Numbered from the stretch's first letter, positions 10,022-20,125 are shown. The stretch is 64,000 nt of DNA from Peptoniphilaceae bacterium (GCA_022769085.1 JALEKO010000012.1:1-64000), one strand, 5' to 3'. Made by a program: numbers and translations. The notes: a model not told the origin generated them from the sequence alone.

Positions 10022-10086
10022 CAAATATAAACAGAATATTTAATAACGTAGGTTGAAACAATTCTTCAAACAATTTTATAAAAAAT

Positions 10087-10764
10087 TTATTTTTTTATTT
10101 CATCTACAAATCTTTTTGTAATTAGTTGAGGTCTTGTTATAATACTTCCTACAACTACTGAAAAACACCCTAAATCCAAAACTCTTCTTGCTTTTTTTGG
10201 AGTGTCAATATTTCCTTCAGCAATCATTGGATATTTTATTTTCGAAAGTGCATTTCTTATAAGTTCAAAATCATTATCTTCAATTTTTAAATTTTTACTT
10301 TGAGTAGTATATCCTACAAGCGTTGTCCCGATAAAATCAAAGCCAATTTCATCAGCATGAATCATCTCTTGAAGAGTTGAACAGTCTGCCATTAATTTCT
10401 GCTCTGGATATTTTTCTCTTATTTTTTTAACAAAATCATCTAAACTTTCTCCGCCTGGTCTTTTAGATGTTGTAGCATCTAAAGCTATAATTTCAGGTTT
10501 TACCTGCATTAATTCATCAACTTCCTTCATTGTAGGAGTTATATAAATTTCAGCATCATCATAATTTCTTTTTATTATTCCAATAATAGGTAAAGAAACT
10601 TCTTCTCTTATAGCTTTAATATCTTCTACAGAATTAGATCTAATTCCTTTTGCTCCCCCAACTTTTGCTGCAAGAGCCATTTTAGACATTATGTATGAAG
10701 AATGCAATGGTTCATCATCTAAAGCCTGACAGGATACTATTAAATTACCTTTTAAGCTTTCCAT
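10087..10764 (-). CDS. nanE: N-acetylmannosamine-6-phosphate 2-epimerase
   Basis: NanE-like 'LIVSCQALDDEPLHSSYIMSKMALAAKVGGAKGIRSNS', 'MADCSTLQEMIHADEIGFDFIGTTLVGYT'. Confidence 0.95.
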   Translation of the reverse strand: MESLKGNLIVSCQALDDEPLHSSYIMSKMALAAKVGGAKGIRSNSVEDIKAIREEVSLPIIGIIKRNYDDAEIYITPTMKEVDELMQVKPEIIALDATTSKRPGGESLDDFVKKIREKYPEQKLMADCSTLQEMIHADEIGFDFIGTTLVGYTTQSKNLKIEDNDFELIRNALSKIKYPMIAEGNIDTPKKARRVLDLGCFSVVVGSIITRPQLITKRFVDEIKK

Positions 10765-10919
10765 TTTTCACCTCTTTGTTAATTTTGATTATATAAAATT
10801 ATAAAAATAATTTCAAATTTTTTTTATAATTAGAAAGTACTTTTAAACGAAACGACAAAACAAATCATTTTTTATTTTTTTATAAAACTATTTTTGAAAC
10901 AAGTAAATTCACTGTAAAA

Positions 10920-10953
10920 AACCTGCACAAGTGTAAATTACTTTATGCAGGTT
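10920..10953 (-). terminator. Terminator downstream of M20 hydrolase
   Basis: AACCTGCA...TGCAGGTT followed by a T run on the minus strand. Confidence 0.65.
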
Positions 10954-11001
10954 ATTTTAATTTATAAAATTTTAATTAAAAAGCTAAATATTTTTATATT
11001 T

Positions 11002-12180
11002 TTAAATATCACTATTTAAAAAATTAATTGCATATTTTGCATATACCAAACTTGCTGCAGATAAAACATCATCATCCATATTAAATCTTTCATTATGATG
11101 AGGATATTGTTTAAATTTATTTTCATTCTTTATTCCAACAAATGCAAAACAACCAGGTTTATTTTGCATATAATATGCAAAATCCTCTCCACCAGTAGTT
11201 CTTGTATATTTTGTTAAATGTTCCTCTCCAAGAGTTTCTTTTACAGTATCTTCAGCAAGTTTTGAGGATTTACTTTCATTTATTGTAGGTGGAACTATTT
11301 TTTCATATTTTAGTTTTGCATCCGCACCAAATGCTTTTGCTGTATTTACAATAACTTCATTCATTCTTTCTTCAATTGTATCTCCAATTTTTTTACTAAA
11401 ATATCTTACCGTTCCTTCCATGTGTGCACTTCCAGAAATTATATTAAATCTGTTGCCTGATTTAAGTTCTCCAACAGTAACTACCAAATCATCGTATGGG
11501 CTGTACTTTCTTGATACAAGAGTTTGAAGATTCATTACAATTGCACTTGCAACAACCGTTGCATCTATTGATTCATCTGGTTTTGCACCATGACCACTTT
11601 TTCCTATAACATCAATTGTAAATTTATCTCCTGCAGCCATTCTAGGACCTTCTTCAACAGAAATTTTTCCTGCATCAAGTTCTCCCCAAACATGTCCTCC
11701 AAATACATTATCTACTTTTTCATACCAATCTTTAAAACGAATCATGTATTTTGCACCTTCTCCGATTTCTTCAGCAGGTTGAAAAACTAAATAGACTGTT
11801 CCATTTATTAGATCTTTGTGTTCAGATAAGATTTTAGCTGCTCCAAGAAGTATTGCGATGTGCCCATCATGACCGCATGCATGCATTGCACCTTCATTTT
11901 GTGATTTAAAATCAAAATCATTCATTTCTTTTACATTAAGCCCGTCAATATCAGCTCTTAGCATTACTCTTTTTCCATTTGGATTTGTACTTATTGTCGC
12001 TAAAATTCCACTGTTCCACTCAGGGGCTATTTCATAATCTATTCCAAATTTTTCAAGCTCTTTTGCAATTCTTTTTGTTGTATTAACTTCATGAGCTGAA
12101 AGCTCAGGATGCATATGAAATTCTCTTCTTAAATTTTTTACATATTCTTTATTTTCTTCAACAATTTTTTCAAAATCCAT
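11002..12180 (-). CDS. M20-family amidohydrolase/peptidase (HipO/N-acyl-amino-acid hydrolase type)
   Basis: 'LRREFHMHPELSAHE', 'LRADIDGLN', 'MHACGHDGHIAILLGAAKIL', 'TTGGEDFAYYMQNKPG'. Confidence 0.93.
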   Translation of the reverse strand: MDFEKIVEENKEYVKNLRREFHMHPELSAHEVNTTKRIAKELEKFGIDYEIAPEWNSGILATISTNPNGKRVMLRADIDGLNVKEMNDFDFKSQNEGAMHACGHDGHIAILLGAAKILSEHKDLINGTVYLVFQPAEEIGEGAKYMIRFKDWYEKVDNVFGGHVWGELDAGKISVEEGPRMAAGDKFTIDVIGKSGHGAKPDESIDATVVASAIVMNLQTLVSRKYSPYDDLVVTVGELKSGNRFNIISGSAHMEGTVRYFSKKIGDTIEERMNEVIVNTAKAFGADAKLKYEKIVPPTINESKSSKLAEDTVKETLGEEHLTKYTRTTGGEDFAYYMQNKPGCFAFVGIKNENKFKQYPHHNERFNMDDDVLSAASLVYAKYAINFLNSDI

Positions 12181-12190
12181 ATTCTCCCCC

Positions 12191-13378
12191 TTACAGTGTC
12201 GATGCTAAAATTCCAGCAAGTACAACTGATGCTATTGATACGGTTATAAAGCCTGAAACAAGCATTTTCGGCATTATTTTTGATAAAATAAATTGTTTTT
12301 CTTCTTTGTTTTTTGCAAGAGCACTTGCAACTTCATTTGAAATTATTAATGTTCCAGGAAAACCAAATAGTGCAGAAATTCCTATTGCAACACTCATAAA
12401 TTTCGATTCTTTTAAAAATTTTCCAGCTATTATTGAAAATACAAAAACCCCAATAGTTCCAAATAAAAGAGCTATTATTAGAGAAGGCAAAATATTTAAA
12501 AGAAGAGAAGGTGTATCTTTTGAAAGGCTTGAATATATTACAGTCATAAGACATGCTATGGCAAGTCCATAAGAATTTGCTTTACTTAAAATTCCAACTT
12601 CCAAAAATCCAATAGCTGCAAAAACAACGCCAAGAATTAACGATAATACATTCTGATCAATCAAATTAAATCCTAATGCATTTTTTACAGAAGTCGAAAT
12701 AACAACAGCTATAGATGCAACTATTGCTGCTTTTGCAAGATATAAATTATCTCCAAGATACTTTTCTGGAAGTTTTGGAATTAATTTTCTCTTTTCACTC
12801 TCTTCTTTTGTTTCTTCTTCAACAATCTTAATATCAGGATTTTTCCTATATTCTTCAATAACTCTAAGTCCTTCTTTTTTTAAACAAAAAGATGCTATAG
12901 GATATCCTACAAAACCTTGAGCAACAACAAGTAACGTTGCAAATGTGGCAAGATCATTTCTTCCAATTGATTTTGCAGCCTCTCCCATTTGAATTCCTGC
13001 TATAACTCCTCCAGCAACTGGCGGAGCTGCAATTATTGCCGCTTCTCTTCCAATGAATATTTTTGCAAAAACTAAAATAAAAAAAGCTATTCCTAAAACA
13101 GAACTTAATGCAATAATAACAGTTTTCCATTGAGCTTTTAGTTGTGCAATGTTCATCATACTTCCCATATGAACAAGCAAAATCGGAATTATTACAGCAC
13201 CAATTGAAAGCATTGTGGATGATGCAAAAAGATCCTGTGGTACTCCTATAGAAAAACCAATTAAAAATAAAATTGCCGCTACAAATAATGACGAAATAAT
13301 AGATTTGGTTTTTACAGAAACTGCATCACCTATGGCAAAAACCACTAATATGAATGTCATAGCTAAAATTGCCTGCAT
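12191..13378 (-). CDS. Polytopic membrane protein, putative carrier co-transcribed with the M20 hydrolase
   Basis: About 395 aa with repeated hydrophobic segments; stop lies 10 bp from the M20 start. Confidence 0.6.
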   Translation of the reverse strand: MQAILAMTFILVVFAIGDAVSVKTKSIISSLFVAAILFLIGFSIGVPQDLFASSTMLSIGAVIIPILLVHMGSMMNIAQLKAQWKTVIIALSSVLGIAFFILVFAKIFIGREAAIIAAPPVAGGVIAGIQMGEAAKSIGRNDLATFATLLVVAQGFVGYPIASFCLKKEGLRVIEEYRKNPDIKIVEEETKEESEKRKLIPKLPEKYLGDNLYLAKAAIVASIAVVISTSVKNALGFNLIDQNVLSLILGVVFAAIGFLEVGILSKANSYGLAIACLMTVIYSSLSKDTPSLLLNILPSLIIALLFGTIGVFVFSIIAGKFLKESKFMSVAIGISALFGFPGTLIISNEVASALAKNKEEKQFILSKIMPKMLVSGFITVSIASVVLAGILASTL

Positions 13379-13515
13379 AATATACCTCCTTATTAATTAT
13401 AAATATTAAAATAAATAAATATTTTTATTAGTATATTTTGTTTTTTGAAAATGTCAAATTATAGCAATTTATTTTTAAAATTTAATACGTTTATTTGATA
13501 TAAAAATGTAAAAAA

Positions 13516-13533
13516 AGAGGTCATATGACCTCT
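13516..13533 (-). terminator. Terminator of peroxiredoxin gene
   Basis: AGAGGTCATATGACCTCT perfect palindrome followed by a T run on the minus strand. Confidence 0.7.
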
Positions 13534-13549
13534 TCAGTAAAATTTATTT

Positions 13550-14011
13550 CTATTTTTCAGATACTATTTTTTTGATTTCTTCAATGTCAGGTCTTTGAGC
13601 AGGTTCATATTGTTTTGCCCATAAAACTTCTCCATCTTCAGAAACTAAAACTGCAGCTCTTCCACTTGCTCCAGATTCTTCATTAAATTCTCCATAAGCT
13701 TTACTCATATTTCCAATCGGATTAAAATCAGATAATATTCTTAATTTTGAAAGTCCAATTGAGCTTGCCCATACTTTTTTTGCAGGATATGCATCAACTG
13801 AAATTCCTAAAGCAACTGTATTATGTTCTTCAAAGAAATCATAGTTATTTTCCAAATCTCTCATCTGATCTGTACAAACTGATGTAAATGCTAAAGGATG
13901 CCAAGCTAACAAAACTTTTTTTCCTTTAAAATCTGATAATGATACATGATTTGCATCTTGATCTACAAGTCTAAAATCAGGTGCTTTTTCTCCAACTTTA
14001 ATTAAATCCAT
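13550..14011 (-). CDS. Peroxiredoxin (AhpC/TSA family), 1-Cys type
   Basis: Thioredoxin-fold with 'LAFTSVCTDQMRDLE' peroxidatic Cys; only one Cys in the ORF. Confidence 0.88.
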   Translation of the reverse strand: MDLIKVGEKAPDFRLVDQDANHVSLSDFKGKKVLLAWHPLAFTSVCTDQMRDLENNYDFFEEHNTVALGISVDAYPAKKVWASSIGLSKLRILSDFNPIGNMSKAYGEFNEESGASGRAAVLVSEDGEVLWAKQYEPAQRPDIEEIKKIVSEK

Positions 14012-14147
14012 AATATCTCCTTATTTTTAATTCTAATGTCTTTTCGTTTTTACAAATATATATATACCCTAAATATATAAAAAATACCAATCAAAAATTT
14101 ATTTTTAAATTTATTTTTTTATAGCATAATCTATTTAAGGAGAATTT

Positions 14148-14456
14148 ATGTTTTATTTAGATCAAAACAAACATATTGAGAAATTTTTTAAAGAAAATTC
14201 AATTTCAAAAAAAGATTTTTTAAAAGAGGTGGAAAGAAAATATAATGAGATAATTTTAATTCCTGGAAAAATAAAACTTATTAAAGATATTTTTTTTGAC
14301 AATGAAAAAGCTAAGGAATTTAAAATATCTTTTAATAATAAATTTTATAGAATTGCATTTATTTCAAAAAATAAAAATGTAATAGTTTTTTATGTTACAG
14401 ATAAAATTTTAAAATCTGAATTCATAAAGAAAATAAATTCAATTAAATTTAAATGA
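14148..14456 (+). CDS. Small Lys-rich hypothetical protein
   Basis: 102-aa ORF with AAGGAG SD a few bases upstream and a shared terminator downstream; no recognised family. Confidence 0.55.
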   Translation: MFYLDQNKHIEKFFKENSISKKDFLKEVERKYNEIILIPGKIKLIKDIFFDNEKAKEFKISFNNKFYRIAFISKNKNVIVFYVTDKILKSEFIKKINSIKFK

Positions 14457-14462
14457 AATAAT

Positions 14463-14507
14463 TAATCCCATAGATAAAATATTAAAAATATAAGATCTAT
14501 GGGATTT
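14463..14507. terminator. Bidirectional terminator
   Basis: AATCCCATAGA...TCTATGGGATT between convergent genes. Confidence 0.75.
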
Positions 14508-14546
14508 TTATGTTTTTATTTAAACTATGTATTTAATAAATATATT

Positions 14547-16022
14547 TTAACTATATGCTTTTTCATCTATTTTAGAATTTTCTTTTGAATTTTCACATTC
14601 TTCAATCTCATAATCATTTTTTTCAAACTCATAATCATAATGAAGTTCTTCACCTTTTGCTTTCTGCTTGTCATAATCATTTAAAATTTCTTTAACCTGT
14701 TTTGACAATAAAAATAATGCAATTATATTTGGAAGTGCCATAAGCCCCATTGCACAGTCAGCAAGTTGCCATACAAAACCAGCTTTTAAGAAAGAACCGT
14801 AGAATAATGCAAATATTACAATAACTTTGAAAATAGAAATTACTTTCTTATCTCCATTAAATAGCATTTTTATGTTTCCTTCTGCAAAGAAATACCAACC
14901 AACTATTGTTGTGAGTGAAAAGAATGACAAAGAAACTGATAAAAATTTCTCTCCAAAAGATCCATATGTTAAAAAGAAACCTTTTTGTGTCATAAGTGCA
15001 GCGGTTTTACTCATGACTTCAGCACTTACACTTGGATCGTATGAATGTGAACTTAATGATACCATTACAGTTGACATGCAAATTAAGAAAGTTGAAATAA
15101 ATACCCCAATCATTGCTATAAATCCCTGTTCTGCAGGATGATCTGTACTTGCAACTGCATGTGAATGAGGTGTAGATCCCATACCAGCTTCATTTGAAAA
15201 AAGGCCTCTTGCAACTCCAAAACGCATTGCCTGCTGAACTCCTATTCCTAAAGCTCCTCCTGCAATTGCTTGTGGTTTAAAAGCTCCTATAAAAATAAGT
15301 GAAATTGCACTAACAAAATTTTGTCTGAATATTATAATCAGTACTATTGATGCTATTATGTACGCAAATGCCATGAAAGGAACTACAATTTCTGTAAATT
15401 TAGCTATTCTTTTCATTCCTCCTGTTAAAATTAAAGCAACAATAATTGCAAGTCCAATTGCTACTGCAAGCTTAGATATACTAAAAGATTCACTTACAGA
15501 TACTGAAACAGAATTTGACTGCACCATTATTCCTACAAAACCTAAAGCTATAACACAAAAAATTGCGAAAATGTTTGCCATAAATTTCGATTTAAGTCCA
15601 TTTTTTATGTAATATGCAGGTCCTCCTACAAGTTGTCCATCATGATATTCTCTATATTTCTGTGCTAAAACAGCTTCAGCAAAAATTGTGGACATTCCAA
15701 AAAATGCGCTTACAATCATCCAAAATGCAGCCCCTGGACCTCCTGCAGCAATTGCTGTTGCAACTCCTATAATATTTCCTGTTCCAACTTGAGCTGCAAT
15801 TGCTGTTGATAACGATTGGAAAGGTGTCATTCTTCCTTCTGGAACTTCTTCTTTTTTAATTATACCTTTTATTAAATTTTTAAATGCAATAAAAACTCTC
15901 TTAAATTGTGGGAATTTTAATTTTATACTTAGATAAACACCTAGAAATACAAGGCCAAAAAGCAATACATAATCCCATAAAACAGTATTTATCATTTTTA
16001 CAGCACTTTCGATTATATTCAT
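14547..16022 (-). CDS. Amino acid carrier protein, AGCS (sodium:alanine/glycine symporter) family
   Basis: 'TPFQSLSTAIAAQVGTGNIIGVATAIAAGGPGAAFWM', 'GLFSNEAGMGSTPHSHA'. Confidence 0.95.
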   Translation of the reverse strand: MNIIESAVKMINTVLWDYVLLFGLVFLGVYLSIKLKFPQFKRVFIAFKNLIKGIIKKEEVPEGRMTPFQSLSTAIAAQVGTGNIIGVATAIAAGGPGAAFWMIVSAFFGMSTIFAEAVLAQKYREYHDGQLVGGPAYYIKNGLKSKFMANIFAIFCVIALGFVGIMVQSNSVSVSVSESFSISKLAVAIGLAIIVALILTGGMKRIAKFTEIVVPFMAFAYIIASIVLIIIFRQNFVSAISLIFIGAFKPQAIAGGALGIGVQQAMRFGVARGLFSNEAGMGSTPHSHAVASTDHPAEQGFIAMIGVFISTFLICMSTVMVSLSSHSYDPSVSAEVMSKTAALMTQKGFFLTYGSFGEKFLSVSLSFFSLTTIVGWYFFAEGNIKMLFNGDKKVISIFKVIVIFALFYGSFLKAGFVWQLADCAMGLMALPNIIALFLLSKQVKEILNDYDKQKAKGEELHYDYEFEKNDYEIEECENSKENSKIDEKAYS

Positions 16023-16351
16023 CTATTTTCCTCCTTTTAAATATATTTAGATTTTTTTAGGAAATCTAAAACCTTAATCATTATAAAATAATGATATCAT
16101 AAAAATAACGTTTTCTATATGCATAATAAAATGCACATATGTGAAATCACTTTCCCATTATATCGTTTTTTTCATAAATTTAAATAGTTTTTTTGCTTTT
16201 TTTTTAAAAAAACTTTTGCTTATTTAAATTTAATTACTATTTTATGTTTATATAAAAAAATGATATCATAAAAATATAAGTTATTTTATAATGATTACTA
16301 AATTAAAATTTAAAAAGATGTATAAAGAATATAAGGATAATTAAAAAATTT

Positions 16352-16609
16352 ATGATTTCATTAAATAATAAAATTATTTCAAAGATAAAAAATGATTTAG
16401 ACAAAAATAAAAAAATTTCAATAAGAACATATAAAAATGATAGAGGTTTTACTATATATTTTACAAATTCAGAATATGTTATAAAAGAAGATGGATTTTT
16501 TAATAAAGAATATAAATTAAAAGATTGGCAAAGTTCAAAAAAGATTTTGAAAAAAATATTTAAAACTGAATTTCCAAGATCGAATAATATAAGATATAAC
16601 ATCTCATAA
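16352..16609 (+). CDS. Small hypothetical protein
   Basis: 85-aa ORF flanked by a convergent terminator; the overlapping minus ORF 16303..16602 looks like low-complexity antisense. Confidence 0.4.
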   Translation: MISLNNKIISKIKNDLDKNKKISIRTYKNDRGFTIYFTNSEYVIKEDGFFNKEYKLKDWQSSKKILKKIFKTEFPRSNNIRYNIS

Positions 16610-16648
16610 TAATTTTTAATTTATAAAAAAATTATTATGTATGTAAAA

Positions 16649-16686
16649 AATTCCATCATTACTAATATATTAGTAATGACGGAATT
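16649..16686. terminator. Bidirectional terminator
   Basis: AATTCCATCATTACTAATATATTAGTAATGACGGAATT near-perfect palindrome between convergent genes. Confidence 0.75.
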
Positions 16687-16697
16687 TAAATTTGTTT

Positions 16698-19226
16698 TTA
16701 TGCTTCACAAAATTCACAGTTTTCAACTTCAAGTGACTTACTTCTTACATAGTAAATTGATTTAACTCCATTTTCATATGCTTTTATATAAAGATTTAAA
16801 ATCTGCCTCATTGTGTAGTCATTTGTAATATATAAATTCATGGACTGAGCTTGATCAATGTGCCTTTGTCTTACTCCTGCAGCTTTTATTGTTATTTCTT
16901 GGTCAATTTCATGTGCATTTTCATAAAGCCAAAATGTTTTTGTATCAAGACCAGGCGCAACTCTAGGCTCTATTGCTCCCTTTTTTTCTTCTATAAAGTA
17001 TCTATTCATTATAGGATCAACTCCTGGGCTTGTTCCTGCTATTATTGATGTAGATCCTGTAGGAGCTATTGCTATTAAATATCCATTTCTTAGTCCGTTT
17101 TCTTTTACTTCTCTTCTAAGATTTTGCCATCTGTTAGAATTATAATTTCTTATTTCAAAATAATTTCCATTTTGCCAGTCAGAGCCTTCAAAATATTTGT
17201 AAGCTCCTTTTTCTTTTGAAATATTTACACTAGCTTTTATTGCATAGTAGTTTATATCTTCAAAAACTTTATCTGCAAATTTACAATGTTCATCTTCATC
17301 TGTCCATTTAATTCCATGTTTTACAAGCATGTGATGGTAACCTGAAACACCAAGTCCTATTGCTCTATATTTTTTATTTGTTACAAATGCATATGGCGTT
17401 GGATAATAATTTAAATCTATTACATTATCTAAAGCTCTTACTGTTGTACTTACAACTTTTTCGAGTTCTTCTTTATCATCTACATCAACATTTCCAAGAA
17501 CTATACTTGCAAGATTACATTCAACAAAATCTCCTGGTTTTGTTTTATTTACTATTATTTCATCTCCATCTTCAGTTTGAACTTTTACAGAAATCGTCTC
17601 AGATGCACTCATATTTTGTGCAATTTCCGTACATAAATTTGATGAATATATAATACCTTTGTGTTTATTCGGATTTTGTTCATTTACTATATCTCTATTA
17701 AATACAAATGGTGTTCCTGTTTCTGTCCGTGATTTTATTATAAGTCTAACCATATCTTTCATTGGAATTACTCTTTTTGAAATCTCGGGATCTTCTATTA
17801 AATCATAATAATGTTTTTCAAATTCTTCAGAAAAAGTATCTTCAAGTGCATAACCTTTTTTAACTAAAATTTCATGGGGATCAAACATATACCAGTCACC
17901 ATCAAGATTGTCTCTGCACATTTTCCAAAAAAGATTTGGAACGCAAATTGCAGGAAATACATCATGTGCTTTCATTCTGTCATCTCCGTTATTTGTTCTT
18001 AGTGCTAAAAATTCTGGCATGTCTTTATGCCACATATCAAGATATACCGCAACAGAACCTTGTCTTACTCCTAGTTGGTCGACTGCAACTGCTGTGTCAT
18101 TTGCAAGTTTTATCCATCTAATGACTCCACCTGCAACGCCTTTAAATCCTCTTATATCAGATCCATTTGCTCTTACTTTTCCAAAATATAGACCCATTCC
18201 ACCACCATGTTTTGAGACTTCAGCAAAATTTGTTATTGATCTATATATTCCTTTTAATGTATCCGCAACTGTATCTATAAAACAACTTGATAACTGATTA
18301 TATGGTTTTCTTGCATTACTCATTGTAGGTGTTGCCATTGTGACTTTAAGTGTACTTAATAAGTCATATAAATCTTTTGCAAAGGAAATTTTATTTTTTT
18401 CAGGTATTGCAAGATGCATTGCTATTCCCATATACATCTCTTGGATTCTTTCTAAAGGCTCTCCGTCATGAGTTCTTATAATGTACCTTTTAATAAGAAG
18501 ATCAAGCCCTGAATAATTCATCAATTTGTCACGATCATAATCAATATATTTTTCAAGCTCATCTATTTCTTCATCAGAATAATTTTCAAGCATATATTGA
18601 CCATATAAATTTTTATCGGTTAAAAATTTTATTTTTGATTTAAAATCAGATATCTGATATTTATTTTCGCAAAGATCTATTTTTTTATTTAATCCATAAT
18701 CCATAAATCTTGCAGCAATAAATTCCCATTTTGGACTTTCTTTATTTGTAAGTTCGCTTGCAGCTTTTGTCAATGAAATAAGTATTTCTTCATCAGTCAT
18801 ATTTGGTTTTAAAAATGATTCAAATTTTAAAAACAAATCTTCTATAGAATATCTCTGGCTGTCAAATTCTTTATTTAATTCAGATATTATGGATATTAAT
18901 TTTGCATCTTTTACATATTCTTTAAAATCATCAACGGTTTTTCTATCCATTGTATGTTTTGCTCTATAAAGAATATACGATTTTACTTCTTTATAATATC
19001 TTTCATCTATTAATTTAAGTTCAACAAGATCTTGAATTTCTTCAACTGTAGGAATATGTGTTTGGGGAAATTTTTCCTTCACAGTTTCTTTAATATCATT
19101 TGCTATTTTTGATAGTTTTTCTTTGTTAATTGAAGATCCTACCGAATTAAATGATTTTCTTATAGCATTTTCTATTTTTGTAATTTCAAATTCAACAATC
19201 TTTCCATCTCTTTTTTTTATCTGCAT
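16698..19226 (-). CDS. nrdA: Ribonucleoside-diphosphate reductase alpha subunit (class I, N-terminal ATP-cone)
   Basis: ATP-cone 'MQIKKRDGKIVEFEITKIENAIRKSF', 'LSSCFIDTVADTLKGIYRSI', 'NLCTEIAQNMSAS', 'IAPTGSTSIIAGTSPGVDPIMNRYF', C-terminal 'ENCEFCEA'. Confidence 0.95.
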   Translation of the reverse strand: MQIKKRDGKIVEFEITKIENAIRKSFNSVGSSINKEKLSKIANDIKETVKEKFPQTHIPTVEEIQDLVELKLIDERYYKEVKSYILYRAKHTMDRKTVDDFKEYVKDAKLISIISELNKEFDSQRYSIEDLFLKFESFLKPNMTDEEILISLTKAASELTNKESPKWEFIAARFMDYGLNKKIDLCENKYQISDFKSKIKFLTDKNLYGQYMLENYSDEEIDELEKYIDYDRDKLMNYSGLDLLIKRYIIRTHDGEPLERIQEMYMGIAMHLAIPEKNKISFAKDLYDLLSTLKVTMATPTMSNARKPYNQLSSCFIDTVADTLKGIYRSITNFAEVSKHGGGMGLYFGKVRANGSDIRGFKGVAGGVIRWIKLANDTAVAVDQLGVRQGSVAVYLDMWHKDMPEFLALRTNNGDDRMKAHDVFPAICVPNLFWKMCRDNLDGDWYMFDPHEILVKKGYALEDTFSEEFEKHYYDLIEDPEISKRVIPMKDMVRLIIKSRTETGTPFVFNRDIVNEQNPNKHKGIIYSSNLCTEIAQNMSASETISVKVQTEDGDEIIVNKTKPGDFVECNLASIVLGNVDVDDKEELEKVVSTTVRALDNVIDLNYYPTPYAFVTNKKYRAIGLGVSGYHHMLVKHGIKWTDEDEHCKFADKVFEDINYYAIKASVNISKEKGAYKYFEGSDWQNGNYFEIRNYNSNRWQNLRREVKENGLRNGYLIAIAPTGSTSIIAGTSPGVDPIMNRYFIEEKKGAIEPRVAPGLDTKTFWLYENAHEIDQEITIKAAGVRQRHIDQAQSMNLYITNDYTMRQILNLYIKAYENGVKSIYYVRSKSLEVENCEFCEA

Positions 19227-19240
19227 TATTTTCTCCTAAA

Positions 19241-19289
19241 ACTATACAATATATAGAATTTATTTTTTAAAACATCAATATATTGTATA
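19241..19289 (-). promoter_or_regulatory. Candidate NrdR-box pair upstream of nrdA
   Basis: ACTATACAATATATAG and ATCAATATATTGTATA, two related AT-rich palindromic elements upstream of the nrdA start. Confidence 0.45.
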
Positions 19290-19387
19290 AAGTGACTATA
19301 TAATAGTACCATTTTATTTTTAAATTTCCTTACGAAATTATTTTAAAAAATGCTAAATAATTCAATTATTATTAGTTTTAAAATATA

Positions 19388-19425
19388 AAAAATCGACAAA
19401 AAATTAATATTTTTTGTCGATTTAA
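19388..19425 (-). terminator. Terminator downstream of pcp
   Basis: AAATCGACAAAAAA...TTTTTTGTCGATTT inverted repeat. Confidence 0.75.
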
Positions 19426-19444
19426 TAATTAAAATTTTTCATTT

Positions 19445-20083
19445 TTAAGAAATTGCTCCACCTGAAACTTTTATATCTTCATTGTAATTTACAATTGTTT
19501 TTACTGCAATATTTAATGCTTTTACTATATTTTCTAAAGACATCGATGAAGTATTTGGTTTATCTACAACCTGTTCAGGTAAAAATGGAACATGTATAAA
19601 ACCTGCTTCTTTGATATTATATTTTTCAGAAAGATATAATGCTTGATACATAATATGATTACATACAAATGTTCCTGCTGAATTTGAAACTGATGCAGGT
19701 ATGTTTTCTTTTTTTATTTCTTCTACAATCCTTTTTATTGGAATTGTTGCAAAATAAGCATTTTTACCATCTTTTCTAATAGGTATATCAATTGGCTTAT
19801 TTCCTTCATTATCTTCTATTCTTGCATCATCCTGATTTATTGCAACTCTTTCAACTGTAATATCATATCTTCCACCAGCTTGACCTACACATAAAATTGC
19901 ATCTGGTTTAAAATCTTTTATTGCTTCTTCCAAAACTTGTGCACTTTTATGAAATACAGTTGGTATTTCTAATTTTTTAATTTCAGCATTTTCTATATCT
20001 TCACTTATTCTTTTTACAGATTCTATAGCAGGATTTGTTTTTTCTCCACCAAATGGATCAAACCCTGTAATTAATATTTTCAT
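19445..20083 (-). CDS. pcp: Pyrrolidone-carboxylate peptidase
   Basis: '[21 protein letters not shown]', '[18 protein letters not shown]'. Confidence 0.95.
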   Translation of the reverse strand: MKILITGFDPFGGEKTNPAIESVKRISEDIENAEIKKLEIPTVFHKSAQVLEEAIKDFKPDAILCVGQAGGRYDITVERVAINQDDARIEDNEGNKPIDIPIRKDGKNAYFATIPIKRIVEEIKKENIPASVSNSAGTFVCNHIMYQALYLSEKYNIKEAGFIHVPFLPEQVVDKPNTSSMSLENIVKALNIAVKTIVNYNEDIKVSGGAIS

Positions 20084-20125
20084 TTTTCATCTCCTTATAT
20101 AATTTTACCTTAAAAAATATTTAAT

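Noticed and set aside
16303-16602. 99-aa hydrophobic minus-strand ORF opposite 16352..16609
   Set aside because: Low-complexity I/L/F composition typical of the complement of a Lys/Asn-rich ORF; no SD seen.
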